A DNA stretch of 64,000 nt from DASRWT01 sp963748485 (GTDB lineage Bacteria > Methylomirabilota > Methylomirabilia > Rokubacteriales > CSP1-6): positions 682,001 through 746,000 of the forward strand of contig CAVVJF010000019.1 in assembly GCA_963748485.1 (NCBI GenBank). Direction: 5' to 3'. Under the pieces are notes generated by a model that ran no database searches, was not told the DNA's origin, and saw nothing but the letters and a program-made list of their open reading frames with translations. Below are positions 49,535-57,958 of this stretch, piece after piece; position 1 is the stretch's first letter, and each line of letters begins with the position of its first letter. The position numbers and the translations under genes are program-made.

Positions 49535-51238
49535 ATGCGCCGTTCGTCACCATTCCCCACGCTCGTCGTCCTCCTCGTCTTGCTGCTCGGCGTCCTGCCC
49601 GTCGCCGCCGCGCCCACGCCGCCCACCGACGAGGAGCTGGCCACGCACGTCGCCGCGCTGACCACGCCCGAGATGGAAGGGCGCGGCTCGGGCACGGAGG
49701 GCGGCGAGCGGGCGGCGCGCTATCTGGAATCCGCGCTGGGCGGGATGGGACTGCGTCCCGGTGGCGAGGGCGGGACGTGGCGTCAGTCCTTCGTGGTGCG
49801 GCGCGGGGTGCGCGTGGCGCCCGATGCCTCGCTCGCGCGCGTGGGCGCGGCGCCCCTGGTGGTGGGGCAGGACTGGATGCCCCACGGAGGCGCGTTGCCG
49901 GGGGCGGTGGAGGCGGAGATCGTCTTCGCCGGCCGCGGCGAGCGCCTGGCGGGCGCGGACACGCGCGGCAAGATCGTGCTGCTGCTCGAGGGCGGGCCCT
50001 CGCGGCTCGAGAAGCTCGTCGCCGCGCGCCAGGCGGGCGCCGCCGCCGCGCTCGTCCTGGGCGCGGCGCTGCCCGCGCTCGAGGCCACCGCCGCGCACGT
50101 GGCGATTCGCTCCGCCACGCTCACGCCGGCCGCGGTGGACGCCCTGCTCGCGCCGGCCGGCTGGAGCCACGCCATCCTCCTCCAGGCTGCGGCGGCGCCG
50201 ACCGATGGCGCGGCCGGCGCCGCCGCGCCGCTCGCCACCGGCGTCCGCGCGCGCCTGGCCGTCAGCCTCGAGTCGGCGGACCTTCGCGCCGATAACGTGG
50301 TCGGCATCCTGCCGGGCACGGATCCCGCGCGCGCAGGCGAGGCCATCGTGATCGGGGCGCACTACGATCACCTCGGCCGCATGGGCGGGGTGGTTTACCC
50401 GGGCGCCGACGACAATGCCTCCGGGACTGCGATGGTCCTGGGCCTGGCTCGCGCCTTCGCCGCCGCCGGCGGCGCGGCGCGCACGCTCGTCTTCGCGCTC
50501 TTCTCCGGCGAGGAGCTCGGCCTGCTCGGCTCCGGCCACTACGTGCGCCACCCCGCGATTCCCATCGAGCGCACGATCATGATGGTGAACTTCGACATGG
50601 TGGGCCGCATGCGCGATGGGCGCCTGACGGCGAGCGGGGTGGCGAGCGGTGAGGGCTTCCGCGCCCTCGTCACGAGCGTGGCCGCGACCGAGAGGCTGAC
50701 GCTGTCGCTGCGCGACTCGCCCCACGGCCCCTCGGATCACGTGCGCTTCTACTCGGCCGGCGTGCCCGTAGTCTTCTTCACCACCGAGGTGCACCCCGAC
50801 TATCACCAGGCGAGCGACACCGCCGACCGGATCAACACCGCCGGCATGGCGCAGATCGGCGGCATCGCCATGCGACTGCTGGACGGGCTCGCGGGCGCGC
50901 CCCGGCCCGTCTACGCGCGCGTGGCCCCGTCCGCCCGGCGCGCGCCCGAGGCCGCCGGCGCCCAGCCCGCGGGCGGGGCCTTCCTCGGCGTGTCCGTGGA
51001 TGGCGCGAGCCCGTCGGACGGCCTGCGCCTGGGCAGTGTCGTGTCCGGCAGCGGCGCCGAGCGCGCGGGGCTGCGCGACGGCGACGTCATCGTCCGCATC
51101 GCCGACACCATCATCGACAACTTCAGCGACCTTCGCGGCGCGCTCGCCCGCCAGCGGCCCGGTGATACCGTGCGCGTCGTCTATCTCCGGGACGGCCAGG
51201 ACCACGCCGCCTCGGTCACCCTCGGCACGCGCCCCTAG
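49535..51238 (+). CDS. Secreted M28-family metallopeptidase with C-terminal PDZ domain
   Basis: 567 residues. A signal peptide (PFPTLVVLLVLLLGVLPVAA) precedes a PA insert (about residues 130-220) and the M28 catalytic core: IVIGAHYDHLGR (zinc His and Asp), YPGADDNASGTAMV (bridging Asp), ALFSGEELGLLGSGHY (catalytic Glu and zinc Glu), VNFDMVGR and EVHPDYHQASDTADRIN (last zinc His). A PDZ domain (GGAFLGVSVDGASPSD ... GDVIVRIADTIIDNFSDL) ends the protein. It removes amino acids from peptides in the periplasm or outside. The ATG 49535 start follows the -10 by 8 nt. Confidence 0.9.
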   Translation: MRRSSPFPTLVVLLVLLLGVLPVAAAPTPPTDEELATHVAALTTPEMEGRGSGTEGGERAARYLESALGGMGLRPGGEGGTWRQSFVVRRGVRVAPDASLARVGAAPLVVGQDWMPHGGALPGAVEAEIVFAGRGERLAGADTRGKIVLLLEGGPSRLEKLVAARQAGAAAALVLGAALPALEATAAHVAIRSATLTPAAVDALLAPAGWSHAILLQAAAAPTDGAAGAAAPLATGVRARLAVSLESADLRADNVVGILPGTDPARAGEAIVIGAHYDHLGRMGGVVYPGADDNASGTAMVLGLARAFAAAGGAARTLVFALFSGEELGLLGSGHYVRHPAIPIERTIMMVNFDMVGRMRDGRLTASGVASGEGFRALVTSVAATERLTLSLRDSPHGPSDHVRFYSAGVPVVFFTTEVHPDYHQASDTADRINTAGMAQIGGIAMRLLDGLAGAPRPVYARVAPSARRAPEAAGAQPAGGAFLGVSVDGASPSDGLRLGSVVSGSGAERAGLRDGDVIVRIADTIIDNFSDLRGALARQRPGDTVRVVYLRDGQDHAASVTLGTRP

Positions 51239-51266
51239 ACAAGCGGGCGCGCGGGAGCACGACCTC

Positions 51267-52301
51267 ATGCGAATCGGGATCATCGGCGCGGGCGCCATCG
51301 GCAGCGTGGTCGGCGGGCTCCTCACCAAGGCGGGACACGACGTCACGCTCGTGGATCAGTGGCCCGAGCACGTGGAGAAGATGCGCACGCAGGGCTTGAA
51401 GCTCTCCGGCACGTGCGGCGACCACCAGATCCGCGTCAACGCCATCCACATCCACGAGATGCAGCGGATCGCCGAGCCCTTCGAGGTGGCCTTCGTGGCG
51501 GTGAAGTCCTACGACACTGAGTGGGCCACCGCGCTCGCCATCCAGTACCTTCGCCGGCCCGATGGCTACGTGGTGGACTTCCAGAACGGCATCAACGACC
51601 ACCGGGTGGCGGCGGTGGCGGGGAAGGAGCGCACGCTCGGCTGCGTCATCACCATCGGCGCCGGCATGTACGAGCCCGCGCACGCCATGCGGACCGACAA
51701 CGGTAGCATCGGCTTCAAGATAGGCGAGCTCGACGGCAAGGACTCCGAGCGCGCCCGCCGTCTCGCCGAGGTCATGAACGCGGTGGCGGCGACCAAGGTG
51801 ACGACCAATCTCTTCGGCGAGCGCTGGTCCAAGCTGACGGTGAACTGCATGGCCAACCCGCTCGCGGGCCTCTCCGGCTACGGTTCGGCCGAGGTGCGCA
51901 GCGAGCCCGTGCCGAGCCGCATCGGCATCCACGTGGCCGCGGAGGCCATCCGCGTGGGTGGCGCCTCGGGCTACGAGGTGGAGCCCATCTACGGTATCGC
52001 CGCCAAGCGCTTCGTGGACGCCGCGGAGGGGCGCGGCTACGCGGAGGTGGCCGCGGACATGGCGGCCAGCGCCAAGTTCCTCACCGGCGGCCGCCCGTCG
52101 CTCCTCCAGGACGTGATGCGCGGGCGCCGCACCGAGATCGAGTACCTCAACGGCTACGTCTGCGCGGAAGGCAAGCGCCTGGGCGTGCCCACGCCGGTGA
52201 ACGAGGCCGTGGTGAAGACCGTGCTCTCCTACAAGGTCGGCGCGCTCAAGCCCGACCCGAGGAACCTGGCGCCGATCACCGCCGTCCTGCCGCGCCCCTA
52301 A
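51267..52301 (+). CDS. 2-dehydropantoate 2-reductase-family (ketopantoate reductase-like) protein
   Basis: 344 residues. The Rossmann motif IGIIGAGAIGSVVGG binds NADP, VAFVAVKSYDT and DFQNGIND are PanE/ApbA landmarks, and the catalytic Lys and Asn appear in FGERWSKLTVNCMANPLAGLSG. The C-terminal helical domain (RPSLLQDVMRGRRTEIEYLNGYV) fits the family. It is somewhat longer than PanE (about 300), and such members often reduce keto acids other than ketopantoate. It is followed by DUF2277 19 nt downstream. Confidence 0.87.
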   Translation: MRIGIIGAGAIGSVVGGLLTKAGHDVTLVDQWPEHVEKMRTQGLKLSGTCGDHQIRVNAIHIHEMQRIAEPFEVAFVAVKSYDTEWATALAIQYLRRPDGYVVDFQNGINDHRVAAVAGKERTLGCVITIGAGMYEPAHAMRTDNGSIGFKIGELDGKDSERARRLAEVMNAVAATKVTTNLFGERWSKLTVNCMANPLAGLSGYGSAEVRSEPVPSRIGIHVAAEAIRVGGASGYEVEPIYGIAAKRFVDAAEGRGYAEVAADMAASAKFLTGGRPSLLQDVMRGRRTEIEYLNGYVCAEGKRLGVPTPVNEAVVKTVLSYKVGALKPDPRNLAPITAVLPRP

Positions 52302-52320
52302 CTCTCTCCCGGAGATCGCT

Positions 52321-52614
52321 ATGTGCCGAGCCATCAAGACGCTGCACAATTTCACGCCGCCGGCCACGGACGAGGAGATCCGCGCGTCCTCGCTCCAGTT
52401 CGTCCGCAAGCTGAGCGGCTTCACGAAGCCGTCCAAGGCCAACGAGGCCGCCTTTGCCCAGGGCGTGGACGAGGTGACCCGGGCGGCGCGCACGCTGCTC
52501 AACGCGCTCGTGACGAACGCCCCGCCGCGCGATCGCGCAGCCGAGGCCACGAAGGTGCGCGCGCGGTCGCTGAGTCGTTTCCCGGCGCGTGCGTCACGAG
52601 CGAGCGGCGACTGA
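52321..52614 (+). CDS. DUF2277 family protein
   Basis: 97 residues. CRAIKTLHNFTPPATDEEIR, then SSLQFVRKLSGFTKPSKANEAAFAQGVDEV and LLNALVT match the short DUF2277 family. The first Cys and the basic pattern hint at nucleic acid or metal contact, but the function is unknown. After ARSLSRF the last dozen residues are not conserved and overlap the start of the next gene. AGGGAGATCGCT-like spacing upstream offers a weak ribosome site. Confidence 0.85.
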   Translation: MCRAIKTLHNFTPPATDEEIRASSLQFVRKLSGFTKPSKANEAAFAQGVDEVTRAARTLLNALVTNAPPRDRAAEATKVRARSLSRFPARASRASGD

Positions 52615-53243
52615 TAACGCGTGCTCCGGTAGAAGCCGGTGACAGCGCTCCCGAGTTCGACCTGCCCGCCGCGGATCGAGACGGCAACGTGGCGCTCCGT
52701 GACTACCTCGGTCGCGGCCCAGTCCTCCTCGGCCTGTTCCGAGGCGTGTACTGTGCGTTCTGCCGACGCGCAATCGCTGGTCTTGGTCGGCACAGCGCCA
52801 CGCTCGCACCGCTCGGTATCCAGACGCTCGGAGTCGTGGCCACCCCCACAGACTATGCCCGTCTGTACTTCAAGTATCATCGCGTCTCGATCCCGCTGGG
52901 CGCCGATCCAGCCATGACGACACATGCGGCGTATGGTCTGCCGAAGGTACCGAAGGAGAGCTGGGATCTGTCGACGCGCGTCAATCCCACCGGAGAGCTA
53001 AGCGAGCCGCTGCCGATCTGGGAGGCAAACAAGGCGCTCGGGCAGATCGATCAATTCAAGCCTACCCAAACCGACCGCGATGACATGCAACGGACCTGGA
53101 ATCAGCTTACCGGCCTATTCTTGATCGACCGCGCCGGCGTCGTCCGATGGGTATTCGTCGAGGCTGCCGAGGGGGCCGCGGGCATGGGAACGTATCCATC
53201 GGAGGCGCAGATTGTCACCGCCGTGCAGAGCTTCCTCCAATGA
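52610..53243 (+). CDS. Thioredoxin-fold AhpC/TSA-like peroxiredoxin family protein
   Basis: About 210 residues. VEAGDSAPEFDLPAADRDGN begins the AhpC/TSA fold; GLFRGVYCAFCRRAIAGLGRH carries a Cys-x-x-Cys in the peroxidatic position, and TLGVVATPTDYARLYFKYH follows. It probably reduces peroxides or acts as a disulfide reductase in the cytoplasm (no signal peptide). The start is unresolved: no ATG or GTG lies before the conserved region, and CTG 52610, which overlaps the DUF2277 stop, is the nearest candidate. The GC bias falls from here to about 54.6 kb. Confidence 0.75.
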
Positions 53244-53271
53244 CCGACCGGCATCGGCCCTGGGCCTTCGT

Positions 53272-53667
53272 GTGGCTAGATTCGTAGTCGACGCGAGCGC
53301 CGTGCTGCACCTGGCGAGCGCCGGGCTGAAAGTCTCGGCCCGCCACAAGCTCCTCGCACCCACGCTCCTGCGTTCTCAGACGCTGTCTCTTCTGCACGAG
53401 GCCGTTCAGCAGGGAGAGCTCCCGGCCGATATCGCGCGCGACCGACTGGCCCGCATCGGGCGGATGCCGCTCAGGCTTCTCGGCGATGCCGTACTCCGGC
53501 GGCGCGCCTGGGAGCTGGCGGATCAGCTGGGATGGGCCTCGACCTACGAGGCCGAGTACATTGCCCTCACGCAGCTGCAGGCGGACGCGTTCGTGACCCT
53601 CGACAAGAAGCTCGCACGCAGCGTCAAAGGGATCGTTGCGATCGCTTCGATTGATTCGTTGCGCTAG
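53272..53667 (+). CDS. PIN-domain (VapC-like) RNase, no antitoxin visible
   Basis: 131 residues. FVVDASAVLHLASAG supplies the first acidic residue, LLHEAVQQGELP the Glu, and STYEAEYIALTQLQADAFVTLDKKLAR the two later Asp/Glu of a PIN active site. VapC toxins cleave RNA and normally share an operon with a small antitoxin, yet the upstream gene is a thioredoxin-fold protein and the downstream one an ATC hydrolase. GTG 53272 is selected because it sits two residues before the first beta-strand; the ribosome site is poor. Confidence 0.75.
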   Translation: MARFVVDASAVLHLASAGLKVSARHKLLAPTLLRSQTLSLLHEAVQQGELPADIARDRLARIGRMPLRLLGDAVLRRRAWELADQLGWASTYEAEYIALTQLQADAFVTLDKKLARSVKGIVAIASIDSLR

Positions 53668-53718
53668 CTCGGCCGACGGATTCCAACTGACGTCCCGTTC
53701 CGACTCGAGAGGCAACCG

Positions 53719-54195
53719 ATGGACATTCCTCTGATTGAACAGGTCAAGATACAGGCGCAGGTGCTAGTTCCTCTTGTCAAAGCCCTGCAGGCAGAGCTCG
53801 GCGAGGGGCGCGCCAATGCCATCGTCCGCAAGGCGCTCGGAGACTTGTATCGCAAGTACGGCGAGAAGTGGTGGCGGAGGCATGGAACCCGGAGCCTCGG
53901 GGAGAAGGTGGCTTCAGCCTTCGAGGGGTTCTCGGCGGGAGGGGCGTTGGACTACGAGGTGATCAAGCAAGCGCCGGATGCGTTCGAAATAGACGTGACG
54001 GGGTGTCGCTACGCGGCCTTCTATAAAGAGATCGGCGCCCCGGAGCTAGGCTTCCTGCTCACGTGCGGCGCGGACTTCTCGATGGCCGAGGGGTTTGGCC
54101 CCGACGTGCAGCTCACACGCACGCAGACCATCATGCAAGGCGCCAGTCACTGTGATTTTCGGTATTCGCTGAAACGGCGGGGGAAGGGTGGATAG
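53719..54195 (+). CDS. L-2-amino-thiazoline-4-carboxylic acid (ATC) hydrolase-like protein
   Basis: 158 residues. The C-terminal ADFSMAEGFGPDVQLTRTQ, then IMQGASHCDFRY and the region around CRYAAFYKEIGAPELGFLLTCGAD match the ATC hydrolase family (PF14196), which opens the thiazoline ring in the conversion of ATC to L-cysteine. Conserved Cys residues (GCRYA, TCGAD, SHCDF) fit a thiol-dependent site. GAGAGG precedes the ATG. No companion racemase or carbamoylase is adjacent, so the physiological substrate is unclear. Confidence 0.78.
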   Translation: MDIPLIEQVKIQAQVLVPLVKALQAELGEGRANAIVRKALGDLYRKYGEKWWRRHGTRSLGEKVASAFEGFSAGGALDYEVIKQAPDAFEIDVTGCRYAAFYKEIGAPELGFLLTCGADFSMAEGFGPDVQLTRTQTIMQGASHCDFRYSLKRRGKGG

Positions 54196-54246
54196 AGGCT
54201 CCTGGACGTCGCAGTAGGGTTAGACTCCATGCCAGGAGGAGGGGAG

Positions 54247-54629
54247 ATGCCAGAGTCCGTACCACCGGAAGCGCCTAGAGCCATCCTGAATGCCTACAAC
54301 GCGCATGATCTGATGCGATCATGGATTTCTTTGCTGACGACTGCATCCTTGACATGCCCCGCGGCCCCAATCCCGGGGGGCAGCGCTTCGTGGGCAAGGC
54401 GGCGGTGAGGGAGGGATTGGCGACGCGCTTCAAGGGCCTTCCCGACGTCCACTACGGCGACGATCGTCACTGGATCAGCGGCAACATGGTGGTGTCGGAG
54501 TGGCTGCTCACCGGCACCAGACCGGATGGAGTCGCCGTCAGGGTGCGCGGATGTGATCACTACGAGTTTCGAGACGGGAAAGTCGTCCGGAAGGACGCGT
54601 ACTGGAAGATCGTCGAAACCCCGCGGTAA
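54247..54629 (+). pseudogene. NTF2/SnoaL-like protein, single-base frameshift near the start
   Basis: The beginning (MPESVPPEAPRAILNAYNAH, frame 1) and the main part (MDFFADDCILDMPRGPNPGG and a WLLTGTRPDG strand, frame 3) need one added G at about 54312, giving AHDLDAIMDFFADDCILD, the standard NTF2 entry. The restored protein has about 127 residues. It is an alpha+beta barrel that binds small molecules, and is common as an accessory isomerase or hydratase. GGAGGAGG precedes ATG 54247. Confidence 0.75.
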
Positions 54630-54652
54630 CCGCCTGAGGGAGGAGAGCGACC

Positions 54653-55408
54653 ATGCCGTTCTACGAACGAGGCCCAGTCCGCATCCACTACGAAGAGGTC
54701 GGCACCGGCTTCCCCCTGCTGCTCATCCCGGGCGGCGGGCTGAATTCGGCGCTTTCATCGTGGCAGACTGCCTCGCCGTTCAATCCGATGGAGCGGTACA
54801 AGAACGACTTCCGCTGCATCTGCGCCGACCTTCGAAACGCGAATCCGGGTCCGTCCAGCGGCCCGCTGGAGGTCGACCGGCCCTGGGACGCCTACACCGA
54901 CGACCAGCTGGGGCTGATGGATCACCTGGGCATCCGGGAATTCCTCGTGATGGGCTTCTGCATCGGCGGGCCCATGATCCACAACCTCATCCGGCGGGCG
55001 CCGGAGCGCGTCGTCGCCGCCGCGATGATGCAGCCCAGCGGGTTCCGGCCGGAGATCCCGGACCTCTTCTACCAGAACAACATCAAGGGCTGGGGACCGC
55101 AGCTGTGCGAGAAGCGCCCCGACCTGACGATGGTTATGGTCCACGACTTCCTCACCAGCATGTACACCAACCGCGCCGACTTCGTGTTCACCGTGTCGCG
55201 CGACTTCGTGCGCTCAATCCGGACGCCGCTGCTTGTCGCGCCGGACGACGTGCCCGCGCATCCCTACAAGGTCGCGATGGAGGTGGCCACCCTCGCCCCG
55301 AAGGCCGAGGCGACGATCTATCCCTGGAAGGATTCGCCGGAGCACATCGACGAGGTCGTCGAGCACGCGCGACGCTTCCTCAAGAAGCACGAGCCCAGCA
55401 GCCGATAG
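54653..55408 (+). CDS. Alpha/beta hydrolase
   Basis: 251 residues. PLLLIPGGGLNSALSSWQ carries the oxyanion hole, MGFCIGGPMIHNLI the nucleophile elbow with a Cys (G-F-C-I-G-G) in place of Ser, and EHIDEVVEHARRFL the end. The Cys nucleophile is like that of dienelactone hydrolases, although the fold here is the aromatic-ring-fission type. The MaoC gene follows 3 nt after its stop. AGGGAGGAG precedes the ATG. Confidence 0.82.
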   Translation: MPFYERGPVRIHYEEVGTGFPLLLIPGGGLNSALSSWQTASPFNPMERYKNDFRCICADLRNANPGPSSGPLEVDRPWDAYTDDQLGLMDHLGIREFLVMGFCIGGPMIHNLIRRAPERVVAAAMMQPSGFRPEIPDLFYQNNIKGWGPQLCEKRPDLTMVMVHDFLTSMYTNRADFVFTVSRDFVRSIRTPLLVAPDDVPAHPYKVAMEVATLAPKAEATIYPWKDSPEHIDEVVEHARRFLKKHEPSSR

Positions 55409-55411
55409 GCG

Positions 55412-55870
55412 ATGAGCGGTGACGGCGGCCGGTACCTCGACGACTTCAAGCCCGGCGAGCGCTTCCAGACGGCGCCGCTCTTGGTCTCGGAGGCCCTCAT
55501 CGTGGAGTTCGGCCGGTTCTACGACCCTCAGCCGTTCCATGTCGATCCCCAGGCAGCCAAGGAGACGATCTACGGGGGTCTCATCGCGAGCGGCCTTCAG
55601 ACGATCGCAATCACGTTCAAGCTGTTCCTCGAGAGCGGCACGCTAGCCGCGTCGAGCCTGGGATCACCGGGGCTCGACGAGATCCGCTGGAAAGCGCCCG
55701 TTCGTCCCGGCGACACGGTGCACGTCGTCGCCGAGGTGCTGGAGACGCGCCCCTCGACCTCGAAGCCCGACCGGGGCGTCGTCCGCATGCTTTACACGAT
55801 GCTGAATCAGCGCGGCGAGGCGGTCATGACCATGATCGGCAACCAGCTCCTCCGCCGCCGCCCCGCTTGA
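55412..55870 (+). CDS. MaoC-family hydratase/dehydratase
   Basis: 152 residues, single hot-dog domain. YLDDFKPGERFQT begins the fold and FYDPQPFHVDPQAAKETIYGGLIASGL gives the catalytic Asp and His (D-x4-H) and the glycine turn. Such enzymes hydrate enoyl-CoA or act on acyl thioesters. It directly follows the hydrolase gene (3-nt gap), pointing to one small acyl-processing operon. Confidence 0.87.
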   Translation: MSGDGGRYLDDFKPGERFQTAPLLVSEALIVEFGRFYDPQPFHVDPQAAKETIYGGLIASGLQTIAITFKLFLESGTLAASSLGSPGLDEIRWKAPVRPGDTVHVVAEVLETRPSTSKPDRGVVRMLYTMLNQRGEAVMTMIGNQLLRRRPA

Positions 55871-55882
55871 AGGAGATAGGTG

Positions 55883-56185
55883 ATGAGCACCAAGTGGATG
55901 GTGTCCGCGTGTTTCCTGGCACTGGGAGTGGCCGCGTGCGCGTCGACGGAGGAGAAGCCCGTCGCCGTGCTCGTGGTCCAGGATGAGACTCGGGTCCGCG
56001 GCTGCCGGGTACTCGGCACCGTGTCCGACAACGAGCTCGACGATCTGCAAAAGAAGGCGGCTCGGATAGGCGGGAATGTCGCTCTGTTGACGCCCGAACG
56101 GAAGTCGAAGGGCGGATACTTCGGAGTCCAAGACTACATGACCGCTGACGTGTATCTCTGCGAGACCAAATCGGGAAGCGGATGA
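55883..56185 (+). CDS. Lipoprotein of DUF4156-like type
   Basis: 100 residues. The lipobox GVAAC follows a hydrophobic signal (WMVSACFLALGVAAC), so the mature protein is a lipid-anchored 79-mer. DLQKKAARIGGNVALLTPE, with the Lys-Lys-Ala-Ala...Gly-Gly-Asn pattern, resembles DUF4156 lipoproteins of unknown function. AAGGAGA precedes ATG 55883. A Cys pair (GCRVLG, YLCET) may form a disulfide in the periplasm. Confidence 0.7.
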   Translation: MSTKWMVSACFLALGVAACASTEEKPVAVLVVQDETRVRGCRVLGTVSDNELDDLQKKAARIGGNVALLTPERKSKGGYFGVQDYMTADVYLCETKSGSG

Positions 56186-56198
56186 ACGCCGTCGTCGC

Positions 56199-57260
56199 GT
56201 GATGCGTCGTTCGGTCCGCGACGGCGCCTTTACGGCCCTACTGATCGCCCTGGTGTGGGCGGGGTGTTCCGCGGCGTGGGCCGGAACGCTGGAAGGGATC
56301 GCGGCGTATCGCGAGCGGATCGCGCTGCCGCCCGACGCCGTCTTCGAGGCCGAGCTCCAGGACGTCTCGCGCGCCGACGCGCCTGCGACGGTGCTCGGCC
56401 GCGCGACACTCGATCCCTCGGGGCAGCCGCCATTCCGCTTCCAGATCCCATACGACGACGCGGCCGTTCAACCCCGGCGGCGCTATGTTGTGCGCGCCAC
56501 CGTCCGGCAGCAGGGGCGGCTGCTCTTCACCACGGATCAGGCCTATCCGGTGCTCGCGGGTGGGCCCGCCGCGCCGTTCAACCTGCTACTGGTGTCCACG
56601 CGAGGCGGCGCGAGCCTGTCATCGCGCACGTTGACCGGCACGTTCACCTACATGGCCGATGCGCCATCGATCAGGTTGTGCGCCGACGGCAGCAGGATAC
56701 CGGTAGCGATGGAGGCCGACTACAAGGCGCTCGAGGCCGCATACCTGAGGGAGCGCCGGCAGCCGGGCGAGGCGCTGCTGGTGAGCCTGGACGGGTTGAT
56801 CGCGTCGCGCCCGTCCATGGAGGCGAGCCGGCCCCCGCAGCCGAGCCTGGTGGTGGAGCGCTTCATCGGCATCTGGCCCCGCGAGACCTGCGGCACCCCG
56901 CTGGCCGACAGCCCCTTGCGTAACACCTACTGGAAGCTGGTGCGCCTGGGCGACGCGCCGGTGCGGGCGGCCGAGAATCAGCGGGAGCCCCACGTGATCC
57001 TGGCTCTCGGCCAGCCGCGCGTGACAGGCAGTGGCGGCTGCAACCGGCTGATCGGCCGCTTCGAGCTCGACGGCGACACGCTGCGTTTTCGCGGCTTTGC
57101 CGGCACCATGATGGCCTGCCCGGCCGGCATGGAGCAGGAGCAGCGCTTCCTGGAGGCGCTCGGGAAGGTGGAGCGCTACCGCATCAGCGGCAGCCACCGC
57201 GAGATGCTGGATGCGACGGGGGCGGTGCTGGCACGGCTCGAAGCCGTGGCCCTGCGCTGA
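56199..57260 (+). CDS. Three-domain envelope protein: YbaY-like, NlpE/COG3015-like and META
   Basis: 353 residues. Signal sequence ALLIALVWAGCSAAWAGT; a possible lipobox WAGC precedes a second cleavage option. A YbaY-like lectin-fold domain (GIAAYRERIALPPDAVFEAELQDVSRADAP) is followed by a COG3015-like segment (SSRTLTGTFTYMADAPSIRLCADG) and a C-terminal META/HslJ domain (LRNTYWKLVRLGD, TGSGGCNRLIGRFELDGDTL, TMMACPAGMEQEQRFLEAL). The combination recurs in proteobacteria as an envelope-stress lipoprotein. It starts about 13 nt after the previous lipoprotein gene. Confidence 0.8.
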   Translation: MMRRSVRDGAFTALLIALVWAGCSAAWAGTLEGIAAYRERIALPPDAVFEAELQDVSRADAPATVLGRATLDPSGQPPFRFQIPYDDAAVQPRRRYVVRATVRQQGRLLFTTDQAYPVLAGGPAAPFNLLLVSTRGGASLSSRTLTGTFTYMADAPSIRLCADGSRIPVAMEADYKALEAAYLRERRQPGEALLVSLDGLIASRPSMEASRPPQPSLVVERFIGIWPRETCGTPLADSPLRNTYWKLVRLGDAPVRAAENQREPHVILALGQPRVTGSGGCNRLIGRFELDGDTLRFRGFAGTMMACPAGMEQEQRFLEALGKVERYRISGSHREMLDATGAVLARLEAVALR

Positions 57261-57336
57261 GGCCACCGCAAATGGCACATGTCATCACCTTTCGGCGCCG
57301 CGGGAGTCGAGGTGGATCGGGCCGGGCCGTGAGGGC

Positions 57337-57946
57337 ATGATCAAGGCCGTCGTCTTCGACATGGATGGTGTGCTCTGCCGCTATCGGATCGAGCGGCGGC
57401 TGGCGATGCTCGCGGGGTGGAGCGGGCGGAGCCCCGAGGCGATCCGGGCGGCCATCTGGGGCTCGGGCTTCGAGGACGAAGGGGAACGCGGCCTCCTGTC
57501 CGCCGACGAGTACTTGAAGGGATTCGGCGAGCATCGGGTACGCCCTCAGCGCCACGCAATGGGTCGACGCCCGGCGGGTGGCAGTCGAGCCCGACGCCGA
57601 GGTGCTCGCGCTCGCGAGGGCGCTCGGCGCCACCTGTCCGGTCGGCGTGTTCACCAACAACTCGCTGCTCCTGAAGCGTCACATCGCAGAGGTGTTTCCG
57701 GCCGTCGCGGAGATCTTCGGCGCCCGCGCGGTGTTCTCGGCGGAGCTGGGCCGGAGCAAGCCCGACCCGGAGGCCTTCCGCCGGCTCGCCGGGCGGCTCG
57801 CGGTAGCCCCAGCCGAGCTCCTCTATTTCGACGACGATGCCGCCTACGTGGCGGGGGCCCGCGAGGCCGGCCTCGTGGCGGAGCACGTCGGCGGCGCGGC
57901 CGGCGTGCGCGCCGGCCTCGAGGCGCACGGCCTCGAGCGCCGGTAG
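57337..57946 (+). pseudogene. HAD-superfamily phosphatase, single-base frameshift
   Basis: KAVVFDMDGVLCRYRIERRL is the DxD motif with the nucleophile Asp; VGVFTNNSLLLKRHI gives motif II, and LGRSKPDPEAFRRLAG plus LLYFDDDAAYVAGAREAG give motifs III and IV. The frame breaks at the GGG at 57519-57521; removing one G yields YLKDSASIGYALSATQW, matching HAD cap segments, for a total of about 202 residues. The restored enzyme would be a small phosphoglycolate-phosphatase-like hydrolase of unknown substrate. It is followed by an ABC binding-protein gene 12 nt later. Confidence 0.78.
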
Positions 57947-57958
57947 GAGCATGGAACG

